From Smithella sp. (GTDB taxonomy: Bacteria; Desulfobacterota; Syntrophia; Syntrophales; Smithellaceae), in contig JAAZHX010000057.1 of assembly GCA_012510495.1 (NCBI GenBank), positions 26,183 to 90,182 on the forward strand: 64,000 nucleotides of DNA. The letters run 5' to 3'. The notes beneath the pieces were generated by a model. It had not been told where the DNA came from. It made no database searches and saw only the letters and a list, made by a program, of their open reading frames with translations. This document shows positions 1-10,326 of the stretch, one piece after another (the first letter of the stretch is position 1; the number at the start of each line of letters is the position of its first letter). The position numbers and the translations under genes were made by a program.

Positions 1-960
1 ATTCACGCCCACAATGACTGCGGTCTGGCCGTCGCCAACTCTCTCGCGGCGGTACGCGAAGGCGTGAGAATCGTTCAGGGTACGGTCAACGGTTACGGCG
101 AGCGGTGCGGAAACGCCGATCTCGTCTCCGTGATTGCCAATCTGCAGTTCAAAATGAAGATGCGCTGCCTGCCGGCGGCTTCGGTGAGGCAGTTGACAAA
201 CCTTTCCCTGTATGTCAGCGACGTGGCCAACATTCCTCCCCTGATGTCGAGGCCTTTCGTGGGGAAGAGCGCTTTTGCGCACAAGGGAGGCATCCATGTC
301 AGTGCCGTGACGAAAAATTCGGCGGCCTACGAGCACATGCCACCGGAGCTGGTCGGCAACAGCCGCCGCGTGCTGGTCTCCGACATGGCCGGCAAAAGCA
401 ACATTGCCTTCAAAGCCAGGGCTCTGGGAATCGATCTGGATAAAAAAAATGCGCTGGCCAAGGTTGTACGCGAGGTCAAGCTGATGGAGGACAAAGGCTA
501 TCAGTTTGACGCGGCCGACGGTTCGCTGTCGATTCTGATGAAAAAAGCAATCGGCCAGTTTGTGGAGCCCTTCATGCTGGAGTGTTTCAGCGTAGTCACA
601 TCGAGGACCCTGGACAACCCCTGCCTGTCTCAGGCGACGATCAAAATTTCCGTGGGCGGCGAAGAGGAGTTGACGGCCGCCGAGGGCAACGGTCCGGTGA
701 ACGCGCTCGACCACGCTCTGCGCAAGGCACTGACCAAATTCTATCCGCAAATCAAGGAAATGCACCTGGTGGACTTTAAAGTGCGCACGCTGGAAGGTTC
801 CGAGGGCACGGCCGCAGGCGTCCGCGTTTTGCTGGATTCGACGGATGGTTCAGAGCTGTGGAGCACCACGGGCGTTTCTGAAAACATCATCGAGGCGAGC
901 TGGCAGGCTTTGATTGACAGCATCGAGTACAAACTCAGCAAAGACAGGAAAAAGAGGTGA
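1..960 (+). CDS. cimA: (R)-citramalate synthase / 2-isopropylmalate synthase family, 5' truncated by window edge
   Basis: Frame 1 is open from base 1 (IHAHNDCGLAVANS...); HxHND motif, FAHKGGIHVSAV, and C-terminal LeuA-dimer-like regulatory domain. Confidence 0.88.
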   Translation: MHAHNDCGLAVANSLAAVREGVRIVQGTVNGYGERCGNADLVSVIANLQFKMKMRCLPAASVRQLTNLSLYVSDVANIPPLMSRPFVGKSAFAHKGGIHVSAVTKNSAAYEHMPPELVGNSRRVLVSDMAGKSNIAFKARALGIDLDKKNALAKVVREVKLMEDKGYQFDAADGSLSILMKKAIGQFVEPFMLECFSVVTSRTLDNPCLSQATIKISVGGEEELTAAEGNGPVNALDHALRKALTKFYPQIKEMHLVDFKVRTLEGSEGTAAGVRVLLDSTDGSELWSTTGVSENIIEASWQALIDSIEYKLSKDRKKR

Positions 961-1016
961 CGACCAGCTGATTTTCGGGCTTTTTACGGCCATTGCTAAA
1001 TCTTGTAATTGCTGAT

Positions 1017-1655
1017 ATGGAAGCCCAACGCGAAGCGAGGGCTAAAACGGTGTTATCCATCCACAGCCAGAATCCCCAGATGCGCCTCATCCGGAAGGCG
1101 GCCGATGTTTTGAGGGACGGCGGCGTCATCATCTACCCGACGGATACGGTTTACGGCCTGGGCTGCGGTTTATCGAACAAACGAGGCATTGAGAAAATAT
1201 ACGAAATTAAAAGAAGAAACAAAAAACGTCCGTTGAGTTTTGTCTGTTCCGATCTCAAGCATATCAGCCAGTACGCGCTGGTAACGGATTACGCTTACAA
1301 AACCATGAAGCGGTTTTTGCCCGGACCCTACACGTTTATTCTGGAAGCATCGCGTCTTGTCCCAAAAATCATTCTGCCTAAAAGACCGACGACCGGCATT
1401 CGCGTTCCGGCGAACGAGATTTGCCTTGCCCTGATCCGGGAGCTCGGACAGCCGATTATCAGCACCAGCGTTCAGACGCAGGATGGAGAAGACCTCGGCG
1501 ACCCGGCGATCATCAACGAACACTTCGGGCGCATTGTGGAGATGATTATTGACGGCGGGATCATTGTTCCCGAGCCGTCCAGCGTCATCAGTCTGGTGGA
1601 TGACACGATTGAAGTTCTGCGAACCGGAAAAGGCGACGTGAGCGCCTTTCTGTAA
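1017..1655 (+). CDS. L-threonylcarbamoyladenylate synthase family (Sua5/YciO/YrdC)
   Basis: GGVIIYPTDTVYGLGC, KRRNKKRPLSFVC, TGIRVPAN motifs; start uncertain (993, 1017 or 1080). Confidence 0.88.
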   Translation: MEAQREARAKTVLSIHSQNPQMRLIRKAADVLRDGGVIIYPTDTVYGLGCGLSNKRGIEKIYEIKRRNKKRPLSFVCSDLKHISQYALVTDYAYKTMKRFLPGPYTFILEASRLVPKIILPKRPTTGIRVPANEICLALIRELGQPIISTSVQTQDGEDLGDPAIINEHFGRIVEMIIDGGIIVPEPSSVISLVDDTIEVLRTGKGDVSAFL

Positions 1656-1747
1656 AATACAAGGCGGCATCGCGCCGCCCGCGCGCCGACGGGACGTCCG
1701 GTCCTTCCGGGATAGCGCGGATGGCGGATGCGGCCAAAAGGATCTCT

Positions 1748-3628
1748 ATGAAACATGTGATGCTCGTTAACGCCGTGCACAAGGAACAGATGCGCATGGC
1801 CACGGTTGACGAAAAAGGCAAGCTGATTGAATTCAACATTCAAATGGCTGTGCACGAGCCGATTACCGGAAATATTTATCAGGGCAAGGTGCTGAAAGTC
1901 GAACGCGGCCTGCAGGCGGCTTTTGTGGATTACGGCGGCGTCAAGGACGGCTTTCTTCCCCTCCGGGACGTCAGCCACGAATATCTGACCGAACCGGAAA
2001 ACGGCGCCTCCGGCGCAAGGCCGTCCCTCAAGTCCGGTCAGAAAATCATTGTGCAGGTTGTCCGGGAAGTCATCGGCAACAAGGGCGCCCTGCTGACTTC
2101 TTACATTTCGCTGCCCGGAAGATATTTGGTGCTGCTTCCCAACAAGCTCTGCGGCGGCATATCCCGGAAAATCGAAAGCGACGAAGACCGTCAGAAGATC
2201 AAGACACTGATGGATCAGATCGATGTTCCCGAGGGGATGGGCTTTATCGTCCGCACGGCCGGCATTAACCGGACCAAACAGGAAATCCAGCGGGACTACC
2301 AGTTCCTGATGCGCCTGTGGAAGGAAATCATCAAGAAGGCCGAAGACGCGACCGAGCCGTCCCTGCTGTATCAGGAAACGGATTTCGGCGTGCGGTCGCT
2401 GCGCGATTATCTGACGCTGGAAGTAGATGAAATCTGGGTGGATGAGGTGGAGACTTTCCGCAAGATGCGCGCGTATCTGAAGGCGGTCGCCCCCCGCCAT
2501 TTGCGGATTCTGAAACAATACAAAGACAAGGTTCCGATTTTTGAACGCCACCGGCTGGAGGAGCAGATCCGGGTCATTTATCAGGAGCGCGTTGAGCTCA
2601 AATCCGGCGGCTACATCATCATCAATCCCACGGAAGCCATGATCACCATCGACGTCAATTCCGGGCGCGGGTCGAACAAGAGAAACATAGAGGAAACAGC
2701 TTTCCGGACCAACGTGGAGGCGTGTGAAGAGATTGCGCGCCAGCTTCGTCTGCGCGACCTGGGCGGCTTGATCGTCATCGATTTCATCGATATGATCGAT
2801 AAAAAGCACATTGCCGAAGTCGAGAAGTCCTTCAAGAAGGCCCTGAGCATGGATCGCGCCAGAATTCAGCTTTCGCGCATTTCCAAGTTCGGCCTGATGG
2901 AGCTGTCCCGCCAGAAAAAGCAGTCCACGATTCAGGAGATCAGCTATACCACCTGTCCGTACTGCGCCGGCAGCGGCCTGCGCCCCTCTCTGGAGTATGC
3001 GTCTTTGGGGGCGTTTCGCAAAATCGAATCGGAGGCGGTCAAGGGCGCGTATTCGGAGCTGAAGGTCAGCCTGCCGCATGAAATCGCCCTGTATATCCTC
3101 AACAACAAACGCTCCGAACTTCTGAAGCTGGAGACGACGTTCGGCGTCTGTCTGATCATCGAAGGGAAACGGGATATGGCGTGGGATAATTTTGAAATTC
3201 ATCCTTCTGTCAAGGAACAGGCCCTGGAAGTCAGCGTCGTGCCGGGTGTGCCCCTGCTGAATCTGGCGGAAAAAACGGAACCGGACGCGGATGCGGGGGA
3301 AAAGGCGGACGAGGTCGCCGGCGAAGCCGAAGAGGCCCTCAGGAAGAAAGGACGCCGCCGACCCCGCCACAAAAAAAGAAAATTGGCGGAAGCGTCGAAA
3401 AGCGCCGTTGTAACGGACGACATTTTGCCGGATGAATCTCTGCCGGAATCTTTGACCGGCTCATCGGCGCCGCCGCTTCCCTCTTCGCAGCTTCCACGGT
3501 TCCCCGTCAAGCCGCTGAAAATTGTCAACGCGCTGCCGGACGAATTCTATCCAGTGGACCTGAACGGTGATCTTTTTGCGCCGGAAACAGATCCGGAAGA
3601 GACGGGTGAAAATAAGGAGGAAGATTAA
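1748..3628 (+). CDS. rng: Ribonuclease G/E family endoribonuclease
   Basis: S1-like N-terminus (GNIYQGKVLKVERGLQAAFVDYG), ITIDVNSGRG, GGLIVIDFIDM, Zn-link TTCPYCAGSG; start could be 1721. Confidence 0.9.
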   Translation: MKHVMLVNAVHKEQMRMATVDEKGKLIEFNIQMAVHEPITGNIYQGKVLKVERGLQAAFVDYGGVKDGFLPLRDVSHEYLTEPENGASGARPSLKSGQKIIVQVVREVIGNKGALLTSYISLPGRYLVLLPNKLCGGISRKIESDEDRQKIKTLMDQIDVPEGMGFIVRTAGINRTKQEIQRDYQFLMRLWKEIIKKAEDATEPSLLYQETDFGVRSLRDYLTLEVDEIWVDEVETFRKMRAYLKAVAPRHLRILKQYKDKVPIFERHRLEEQIRVIYQERVELKSGGYIIINPTEAMITIDVNSGRGSNKRNIEETAFRTNVEACEEIARQLRLRDLGGLIVIDFIDMIDKKHIAEVEKSFKKALSMDRARIQLSRISKFGLMELSRQKKQSTIQEISYTTCPYCAGSGLRPSLEYASLGAFRKIESEAVKGAYSELKVSLPHEIALYILNNKRSELLKLETTFGVCLIIEGKRDMAWDNFEIHPSVKEQALEVSVVPGVPLLNLAEKTEPDADAGEKADEVAGEAEEALRKKGRRRPRHKKRKLAEASKSAVVTDDILPDESLPESLTGSSAPPLPSSQLPRFPVKPLKIVNALPDEFYPVDLNGDLFAPETDPEETGENKEED

Positions 3629-3692
3629 ATGCCGGATCGCAAGCTTCTCAAAAACGGAGGGTTGCCCTCCCCAATTTCAGGGAGGTACGCTC

Positions 3693-4667
3693 ATGGCGGA
3701 TGAAATCCGAAAAGGACTTTATCGGATTTCCGTGCCGCTGCCGAACAGTCCGCTCAAAGACCTGAATTCTTACGTCATCAAAGGCAAAGACCGCAACCTG
3801 ATTGTCGATACGGGGTTCAACCGCACCGTCTGCTACGAGGCGATGCGGAAAGGCCTGGCTGAACTGGAGATCGATCTGCGTCAGACCGATTTCATGCTGA
3901 CTCACATGCACGCCGATCATACGGGTCTTGTGACGCGGCTGGCGACCGAAACCAGCGGGATTTTTTTCAGCAGAATCGACGCGCGGGTTTTCGAAGGGGA
4001 TCACGGCTGGCAATCCCTCATTGACTTTGCCGCCCTCAACGGCTTTCCCGACGGGGAGCTGCAAAAGGCGCTGGCCAGCCATCCGGGATTCAAATACAGT
4101 CCGCAGGAAATGCCGGTCTTTACGTTACTGGACGACGGCGACATGATCGAATGCGGCCGCTACCGGCTGCGCTGCATCGCCACGCCGGGCCACACGCAGG
4201 GGCACATCTGCCTGTATGAGGAGGATCAGAAAATTTTCTTTTCCGGCGACCACATTCTGTTCGACATCACGCCGCACATCGAGTCGTGGGCCTATGAAAC
4301 CAATTCGCTTGCGGACTATCTGGCCAGTCTGGACCGGGTGTCGGCCCTGCCGGTGGAGCTGGTCCTGCCCGGACACCGGAATTTCCAGGGCGACCTGAAA
4401 GACAGAATCCGTGAGCTGAAGGCCCACCATCGCGAGCGGGCGGATGAAGTTCTGGATGTGCTGGGAGACAAAACCCTGAACGCCTACGAGATTGCCGCGG
4501 GCATGACCTGGGACATCGACTGTGAGACCTGGGAGGACTTCCCCGTCGCTCAGAAGTGGTTTGCCACCGGGGAAGCCATCGCGCATCTGCGCTTCCTGGA
4601 GGGAGAGAGCCGGATTCGCCGCGATGCCGATCAGAAAATCGTCGTCTTTTCCGCCGTCCATCCCTGA
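3693..4667 (+). CDS. MBL-fold metallo-hydrolase
   Basis: THMHADHTG, GHTQGHICLY, FSGDHIL motifs; SD GGAGGT upstream of ATG 3693. Confidence 0.88.
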   Translation: MADEIRKGLYRISVPLPNSPLKDLNSYVIKGKDRNLIVDTGFNRTVCYEAMRKGLAELEIDLRQTDFMLTHMHADHTGLVTRLATETSGIFFSRIDARVFEGDHGWQSLIDFAALNGFPDGELQKALASHPGFKYSPQEMPVFTLLDDGDMIECGRYRLRCIATPGHTQGHICLYEEDQKIFFSGDHILFDITPHIESWAYETNSLADYLASLDRVSALPVELVLPGHRNFQGDLKDRIRELKAHHRERADEVLDVLGDKTLNAYEIAAGMTWDIDCETWEDFPVAQKWFATGEAIAHLRFLEGESRIRRDADQKIVVFSAVHP

Positions 4668-4712
4668 TGCGCCGCCGATCCCGGCGATTGCGCGCGGGGT
4701 CTTTTCAGACAA

Positions 4713-4760
4713 GGGCAGGGAACGGTCGCGCAGCCGGGCTGTTGAAACCGTTCCCTGCCC
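4713..4760. terminator. Inverted repeat between convergent genes (possible bidirectional terminator / hairpin repeat)
   Basis: Perfect 14-bp arms GGGCAGGGAACGGT (4713-4726) / ACCGTTCCCTGCCC (4747-4760) between two convergent stop codons. Confidence 0.6.
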
Positions 4761-4767
4761 GATGACC

Positions 4768-5226
4768 TCAGAAAAAAACCATGGCCAGCATTTCCGCGAC
4801 GCATGCCGGCTTGTTTTGCCCCTCCATTTCAATCGTGTGCGTTTGCTTCACCAGGAGGCGGTTGCCCGTCTTTTCTTCCAGCCCGGAAAGGACGATCCGA
4901 TCGCGGATTTTTGATCCGGAAGGGACCGGGTTGAGAAAACGCACCTTGTCGAGGCCGTAGTTGACGGACATCTTCGCGCCTTCGATTTTCACGGGTGCCT
5001 GGTAGCTGAAAAAAGGAATATGCGAAAGCGTCAGGAAGCCGTGCGCGATGGTCCGGCCAAACGGTCCGGCGGCGGCTTTTTCCGTGTCCACATGAATCCA
5101 CTGATGATCGCCGGTGCTGTCGGCAAACTGCTGGATCTGCTCCTGCGTCACCTGTTTCCAGTCGGAGACAAAAACTTCCTTCCCGAGGTGCGGTTTCAAT
5201 TCTTTCAGTGTCGATTCAATCGACAT
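4768..5226 (-). CDS. MaoC family (hotdog) dehydratase
   Basis: DSTGDHQWIHVD, FGRTIAHGFLTLS hydratase motif. Confidence 0.9.
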   Translation of the reverse strand: MSIESTLKELKPHLGKEVFVSDWKQVTQEQIQQFADSTGDHQWIHVDTEKAAAGPFGRTIAHGFLTLSHIPFFSYQAPVKIEGAKMSVNYGLDKVRFLNPVPSGSKIRDRIVLSGLEEKTGNRLLVKQTHTIEMEGQNKPACVAEMLAMVFF

Positions 5227-5283
5227 GCCCTTTCCCCTTTCCCGTTGATGGAATGGTTGATCTCGCTTTCGGGTTGTGCCCGG

Positions 5284-6321
5284 TTATTCCAGGGCCGCGT
5301 TGACTCTGGATTGCGCGTCCTTTGCCTCTTTCACGATTCGTTCAAAAAGCTCGGCGACGGTCGGCTGGTCGTGAATCAGACCCTGCACCTGACCTACCGG
5401 CAGAACGCCTGTTTTGGAATCGCCGTCTTCCGTGGCAACACGAATAGCCTTAAAGGCGTTAGCCAGGTAAGCCAGTTGTTTCGCGTTGGAGTAACCGGAA
5501 GCCAGTACGCCGAAAAACAATTTGATATAAGGCAGATTCATCTGCCTGGCGATGTCCTGAGAATTGAAGAAGGCTGCGGGCCAGTTTAAGCCTTTTTTTA
5601 TCGCTTTTTTGGCCGCGTCCGTTTTCATGACCCGGCAGAGAATGCCGTCAAAACGCTTGGAAAACAGCGTGTCATAGACGTCTTTTTCCTGTGTCATTCG
5701 TTTATAGTTTTCATGCAGGGGGCTTTCTTTGGTCGTCATCAGCCTGGTTCCCATGGCGACGCCTTCCGCTCCCAATGCGAGGGCGGCTGCAACACCCCGG
5801 CCGTCGGCGAAACCACCCGCGGCAATGACGGGAATGTTCAGGTTTTCCGTCAGGTGCGGGATCAGCACCAGCGAGGTAACGTCTTCTCCGTGTGCCGCCG
5901 CTTCCTGTCCGGTCGCAATGACCGCGTCCGTTCCGAAATCCTGCGCGCGTTTGGCGTGCTTCAGGTTAACAACGGTCGCGAAGACCTTGCCGCCGTATTT
6001 GTGCGCTTCCTTCACAATCCAGTCGCCTTTGCCCAGCGCGAAGTTGATGACGGGCACTTTTTCCTGCAGCAGAACTTGGGCGTTTTCCACCGCGCCCGGA
6101 AACATCAGCGACGCGTTGGCGCCGAATGGTTTATCCGTCAGTTCCCGGATTTCGCGGATGGCTTCCCGGGTCTGCCCGGCGTTCAGCGGACCGGTGGCCA
6201 GAATGCCCAGCCCCCCGGCGTTGGATACCGCGGCCACCATTTTCGGCGTGCTGATCCAGCTCATGCCGGACAGGACGATGGGATACTTGATGCCGACCAT
6301 TTCTGTTAATCTTGTTTTCAT
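5284..6321 (-). CDS. Nitronate monooxygenase / 2-nitropropane dioxygenase-like FMN enzyme
   Basis: YPIVLSGMSWIS, NAGGLGILATG, VIAAGGFADGRGVAAALALGAEGVAMGTR. Confidence 0.88.
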   Translation of the reverse strand: MKTRLTEMVGIKYPIVLSGMSWISTPKMVAAVSNAGGLGILATGPLNAGQTREAIREIRELTDKPFGANASLMFPGAVENAQVLLQEKVPVINFALGKGDWIVKEAHKYGGKVFATVVNLKHAKRAQDFGTDAVIATGQEAAAHGEDVTSLVLIPHLTENLNIPVIAAGGFADGRGVAAALALGAEGVAMGTRLMTTKESPLHENYKRMTQEKDVYDTLFSKRFDGILCRVMKTDAAKKAIKKGLNWPAAFFNSQDIARQMNLPYIKLFFGVLASGYSNAKQLAYLANAFKAIRVATEDGDSKTGVLPVGQVQGLIHDQPTVAELFERIVKEAKDAQSRVNAALE

Positions 6322-6453
6322 AGTTGCTCCTTCATAATGATGTATTATTTTTGGGATTTTCCGTTTCAGTTTTCACAAGGTTTCCCGGCGCGGGCCGGTT
6401 GTTCTCCGGCGTCGGACATCCTGATGATTTGAGCATCGTTCATGAAATCCTCC

Positions 6454-7182
6454 CTATTTTTTCCCGTGGCTCCCGGCTTTTCGTTTTTTTGCCGCCTTCA
6501 GACTGTTCTGGATGTTTTGCTCCACCTGCTTCTGGAAAAGGCGCCGGAGAATATAGTCCCGGTAGAAATTTCCGACCTGTGTCAGCTCGGCGGTGATGGC
6601 GATGTTTTCCCGTGTTGATTTTCCCGCAACCATTTTCCTGCGAAGTTTCATCTCTTTTTCCACGATTTGCCGCCCCAGCTGCACCCAGAAGGACAGCTCC
6701 TGAAACTTCATCCCGAGATCGGCCATTTTTCTGATCCCGTCCCTTCCCGCGCGGACATCGTCTTGGTCGTACAGAGGCTTGTCCCCTTCGGTCGTAAACG
6801 GGACCAGGATGCCCAAACGCCGGGCTTGTGTCAATTCTTTTTCCGTCAGTCCCGTTGCGGCAAGAAAGGCGGTCTGGGTCAGCAGTCCGTTTTCCGCCTG
6901 TTCGCCTGCCCGGAACACGGCGTTTTCGATCGTTTCGGCTTCGGTCAGGTTCAGGCCTTCATCCATCCGGCGCAGAATATTTTTGATGAGGTAAAGAGGG
7001 AAGTACCGCTTTTTCTTCAGCTCCTGAATTGCGCGCAGGCGGTCGACGCAGGCCTCGTCGTAGTAAGCCATTTTTTCATTCGCTTTTTCGGGTTTGGGCA
7101 AAAGCCCCTCTCCGACATAATAGCGGATGGTTGAAGGCCGCAGGCCGCTTCTTTTTGCGATTTCACCGATTTTCAGTTTCAT
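6454..7182 (-). CDS. MerR family transcriptional regulator
   Basis: N-terminal KIGEIAKRSGLRPSTIRYYVGEGLL wHTH. Confidence 0.9.
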   Translation of the reverse strand: MKLKIGEIAKRSGLRPSTIRYYVGEGLLPKPEKANEKMAYYDEACVDRLRAIQELKKKRYFPLYLIKNILRRMDEGLNLTEAETIENAVFRAGEQAENGLLTQTAFLAATGLTEKELTQARRLGILVPFTTEGDKPLYDQDDVRAGRDGIRKMADLGMKFQELSFWVQLGRQIVEKEMKLRRKMVAGKSTRENIAITAELTQVGNFYRDYILRRLFQKQVEQNIQNSLKAAKKRKAGSHGKK

Positions 7183-7194
7183 CCGTCAGACCAA

Positions 7195-7217
7195 ACATTA
7201 AAGTTGAGGTTTAATGT
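7195..7217. promoter_or_regulatory. Perfect inverted repeat ACATTAAA-N7-TTTAATGT, candidate MerR operator
   Basis: 8-bp perfect arms 7195-7202 / 7210-7217 just upstream of the MerR start at 7182. Confidence 0.6.
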
Positions 7218-7472
7218 CATAGCGATATTGAAGACGACTGTCAAGTAAATTGTGAAAAATGGCGCAAAGATATAAAGTCCCTTTCAAACAAAGAATTTCC
7301 CGCAAATATCGTCCGCGGCCCCCAAAACACCCTGCATCGGGGATTCGCGTTCGCCGGCGTGATGAAACCGCATGAGGAAATGGTAATGATTGACGATGGT
7401 TCTTGCTTTTGCTATCGTTATGCCGCGCCGGCGGCTTTTCTTCAGGGCGGATGCCGGACGCGGGAGGTGTGG

Positions 7473-8801
7473 ATGGAGGGCATGGACTTGTTCTTTTTTG
7501 TCATTTTGATTTTTTTGCTGGTCATCATTTTGCTGCATCTCTGGCAATTGCGGCGTTCCCGCGCCGATGGGACGCCGCTTGCCGCCGGACTGAACGCTTT
7601 GCAAGACGCGCAGGAACGAACCGACCGTTCGCTGCGCGATGAAATCGCCCGGTTACGAACGGAGACGCAGTCGCAATCGCAGCGGGAAAGGCAGGAGCTG
7701 ACGGCCACGCTGCAATCTTTCGGCGATTCTTTTCAGGTCCGCATGACCGAGATCGCCAGGATGCAGCATGAAGCGGTGGAAGGTGTCGCCGGGCGAATAT
7801 CCACACTGACCGCGAGTAATGAAAAGAAGCTGGAAGATATTCGTCTGGGCGTGGATGGGAAGCTCGGGCAAATCCAGCAGGATAACGCCCGCCAGCTCGA
7901 TCGCATGCGAGAAACGGTCGATGAGAAACTGCAGGGCGCGCTGGAAAAAAGGCTTGGAGAATCTTTCAAGCAGGTATCGGAAAGACTGGAGCAGGTTCAT
8001 CAGGGTCTGGGGGACATGCGCTCGCTTGCCGCGGGCGTGGGGGATTTGAAAAAAGTTCTGACCAATGTCAAGTCGCGCGGCACATGGGGGGAGGTGCAGC
8101 TGGGCGCGCTTCTGGCGGAAATCCTGTCTCCGGATCAGTACCTGCAGAATGTCAGGATCCGGGAAGAGGGCGCAGATTTTGTCGAGTTCGCGATCCGTCT
8201 TCCCGGTCAGGGCGATTCTCCGGACGATTCCGTGTTGATTCCGGTGGATGCGAAATTTCCAGTGGAAGACTACTCCCGGCTGATCGATGCGCAGGAGCGG
8301 GGCGATGCGGCCGCCGCAGAGGAGGCGATCCGGCAACTGGAGGCCGGTATCAGGAAAGCGGCCAGAGATATCTCGCAAAAATATCTGGCGCCGCCCAGAA
8401 CCACGGACTTCGGCATTATGTTTCTTCCGTCGGAAGGCCTGTATGCGGAAGTGATCCGGCGCACGGTCCTGGTTTCGTTTCTGCAGCGGGAATGCCGTAT
8501 TGTGATTGCCGGTCCTTCAACCTTTGCCGCGTTTCTCAACAGTCTGCAGATGGGTTTTCGGACGTTGGCGATCCAAAAGCGCTCCGGTGAGGTCTGGAAA
8601 GTTTTGGGCGAGGTGAAAGCGGCGTTCGGTCGCTTCGGCGAGTCGCTGGATATGGTGCGAAAAAGACTGGATCAGGCTGCCGGTTCCGTAGACGACGCGC
8701 AAAAAAAGACGCGGACGCTGACCGGAAAGTTGAAAGCGGTGGAAAGCCTGCCGGACACACATGCCCAAGTCACGGTTGCCGATACCGAGGCGGATGGATG
8801 A
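7473..8801 (+). CDS. rmuC: DNA recombination protein RmuC
   Basis: N-terminal TM, coiled coil, then SRGTWGEVQLGALLAEIL, IPVDAKFPVEDYSRL, DFGIMFLPSEGLYAEV motifs. Confidence 0.92.
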   Translation: MEGMDLFFFVILIFLLVIILLHLWQLRRSRADGTPLAAGLNALQDAQERTDRSLRDEIARLRTETQSQSQRERQELTATLQSFGDSFQVRMTEIARMQHEAVEGVAGRISTLTASNEKKLEDIRLGVDGKLGQIQQDNARQLDRMRETVDEKLQGALEKRLGESFKQVSERLEQVHQGLGDMRSLAAGVGDLKKVLTNVKSRGTWGEVQLGALLAEILSPDQYLQNVRIREEGADFVEFAIRLPGQGDSPDDSVLIPVDAKFPVEDYSRLIDAQERGDAAAAEEAIRQLEAGIRKAARDISQKYLAPPRTTDFGIMFLPSEGLYAEVIRRTVLVSFLQRECRIVIAGPSTFAAFLNSLQMGFRTLAIQKRSGEVWKVLGEVKAAFGRFGESLDMVRKRLDQAAGSVDDAQKKTRTLTGKLKAVESLPDTHAQVTVADTEADG

Positions 8802-8878
8802 AAGGGCTATCGCCGCGGCGATGGATCCCATGTTTTGTGCACTTATCAGGTATATCTTTCTTCCTGCTATACGTACCA

Positions 8879-8920
8879 AATGGATGGTGGATGGTAAAAG
8901 AGTAAATAGTAAAAAGCAAT
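8879..8920. repeat. Degenerate heptad repeat (reverse orientation), then hairpin at 8927-8973
   Basis: Reverse complement reads TTTACTA TTTACTC TTTTACC ATCCACC ATCCATT. Confidence 0.4.
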
Positions 8921-8971
8921 GATTCCAGAGAACGGTCTTGCCACCCGCAAGGGGGGCGGCGTGACCGTTCC

Positions 8972-10300
8972 CTATAAGCACAGCGCGCGAATGATGTCGC
9001 GGATTATCCGGATTCCAAACAGAAGATTCTCCGCGGAGATGCGCTCGTCGATGCCGTGCACGCGGCCGAGATCCGCGCGCTCCAGCAGGATGGGCGTAAA
9101 TCCATAGGCCGGATAGCCCCGCTCCCGCCAGTAGCGGCCGTCCGTCGCCCCCGCCATCAGAAGCGGAAACACGCCCGCCCCGGGGCAGTGCTTTTGCACG
9201 CTGGATTGCAACGCCCGGTAAAACGGGCTGTCCAAAGGTGCGATTCCGGAAGGAGGGGAGGTCTGGACCACCTCGATGGCGATCCGGTCATCCGCGATGC
9301 GGGAAACCAGCCAGCGATGAAATTCCTCCGCGCTGGTGGAAGGAAGCAGACGGCAATCCAGCTCGGCCGTGGCCTGCTCCGGAATGACATTGATCTGGTA
9401 GCCGCCCTGAATGACGTTGGGGCTTACGGTGTCGCGCAAAACGGCGTTGGTGAATTTGTCCGCGGCCAGCGCACGCCCGGCCAGCGTCAGGGCCGGTGGG
9501 AAAGACAGATGGCGCAGCAGCAGTGACACTGGAAACTTCTGCGTCGGCGCCAGCCCCCGAAACATCATGGCGGCCGCCCGGTCCACGCGCAGCGGTCGCG
9601 GATTTCCGACGATCCGGGAAAGGGCGGAAAGCAGCGTTACGTTGGCGCTGTTCTGGTGCGGCATGGATCCGTGTCCCGGGTCGCCCGTGGCAATGAGCCG
9701 AACGCGGTATATCTGCTTTTCGGCAACGGCGACCGCAAACATAGTGCCTTGTCCGATGACGTCTTTCAGGCCGCCGGTTCCTTCATCCCAGACCCATTCG
9801 GGATCAATTTGTTTCAGGTGATGTTCCACCAGCCAGCGCATGCCGTTGTCCCCGCCCGACTCTTCGTCCGGCACGGCCGTCCATACGATCGGCCGGCAAA
9901 ACGCCGCGCCTTCCTTTAAAAGCGATTCCAGCGCCAGCAGAAACATCACGCCGAGGCCCTTGGTGTCCAGCGTGCCGCGCCCCCAGACAAAGCCGTCTTG
10001 CACCGCTCCGGAAAAGGGCGGATGGCTCCAGCGGGAGGCGTCGGCCGCGACCACGTCGATATGGTGATTGAGCATCAGGGGCTTGAGGTTTTCCGACCCC
10101 GCGATACGCGCCACCACCAGGCCGCTCCCGGCGATTGGTTCATGAACCTGAATGTCGGAGGTGATGTGGCGGGCCGTCAGCTGATCGCGCAGCCACAGGG
10201 CGGCGGGCATTTCATTCCCCGGCGGGTTGGTTGTGTCAAACTGCACGTAGCGGCTCATCGTCTGAACCGCATCCTCCATTATTCTTTTCTCGTCCATCAT
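8972..10300 (-). CDS. M20 family metallopeptidase (ArgE/DapE/carboxypeptidase-like)
   Basis: LMLNHHIDVV, WGRGTLDTKGLG, VPDEESGGDNG; SD gggaggacgg precedes ATG 10300. Confidence 0.88.
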   Translation of the reverse strand: MMDEKRIMEDAVQTMSRYVQFDTTNPPGNEMPAALWLRDQLTARHITSDIQVHEPIAGSGLVVARIAGSENLKPLMLNHHIDVVAADASRWSHPPFSGAVQDGFVWGRGTLDTKGLGVMFLLALESLLKEGAAFCRPIVWTAVPDEESGGDNGMRWLVEHHLKQIDPEWVWDEGTGGLKDVIGQGTMFAVAVAEKQIYRVRLIATGDPGHGSMPHQNSANVTLLSALSRIVGNPRPLRVDRAAAMMFRGLAPTQKFPVSLLLRHLSFPPALTLAGRALAADKFTNAVLRDTVSPNVIQGGYQINVIPEQATAELDCRLLPSTSAEEFHRWLVSRIADDRIAIEVVQTSPPSGIAPLDSPFYRALQSSVQKHCPGAGVFPLLMAGATDGRYWRERGYPAYGFTPILLERADLGRVHGIDERISAENLLFGIRIIRDIIRALCL

Positions 10301-10326
10301 CCGTCCTCCCTGCCATTCATCATCCA

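Noticed and set aside
1472-3370. 632-aa minus-strand ORF antisense to the RNase G/E gene
   Set aside because: Low-complexity Arg/Gln/His-rich composition with no motifs; mirror-frame artefact of a GC-rich coding gene
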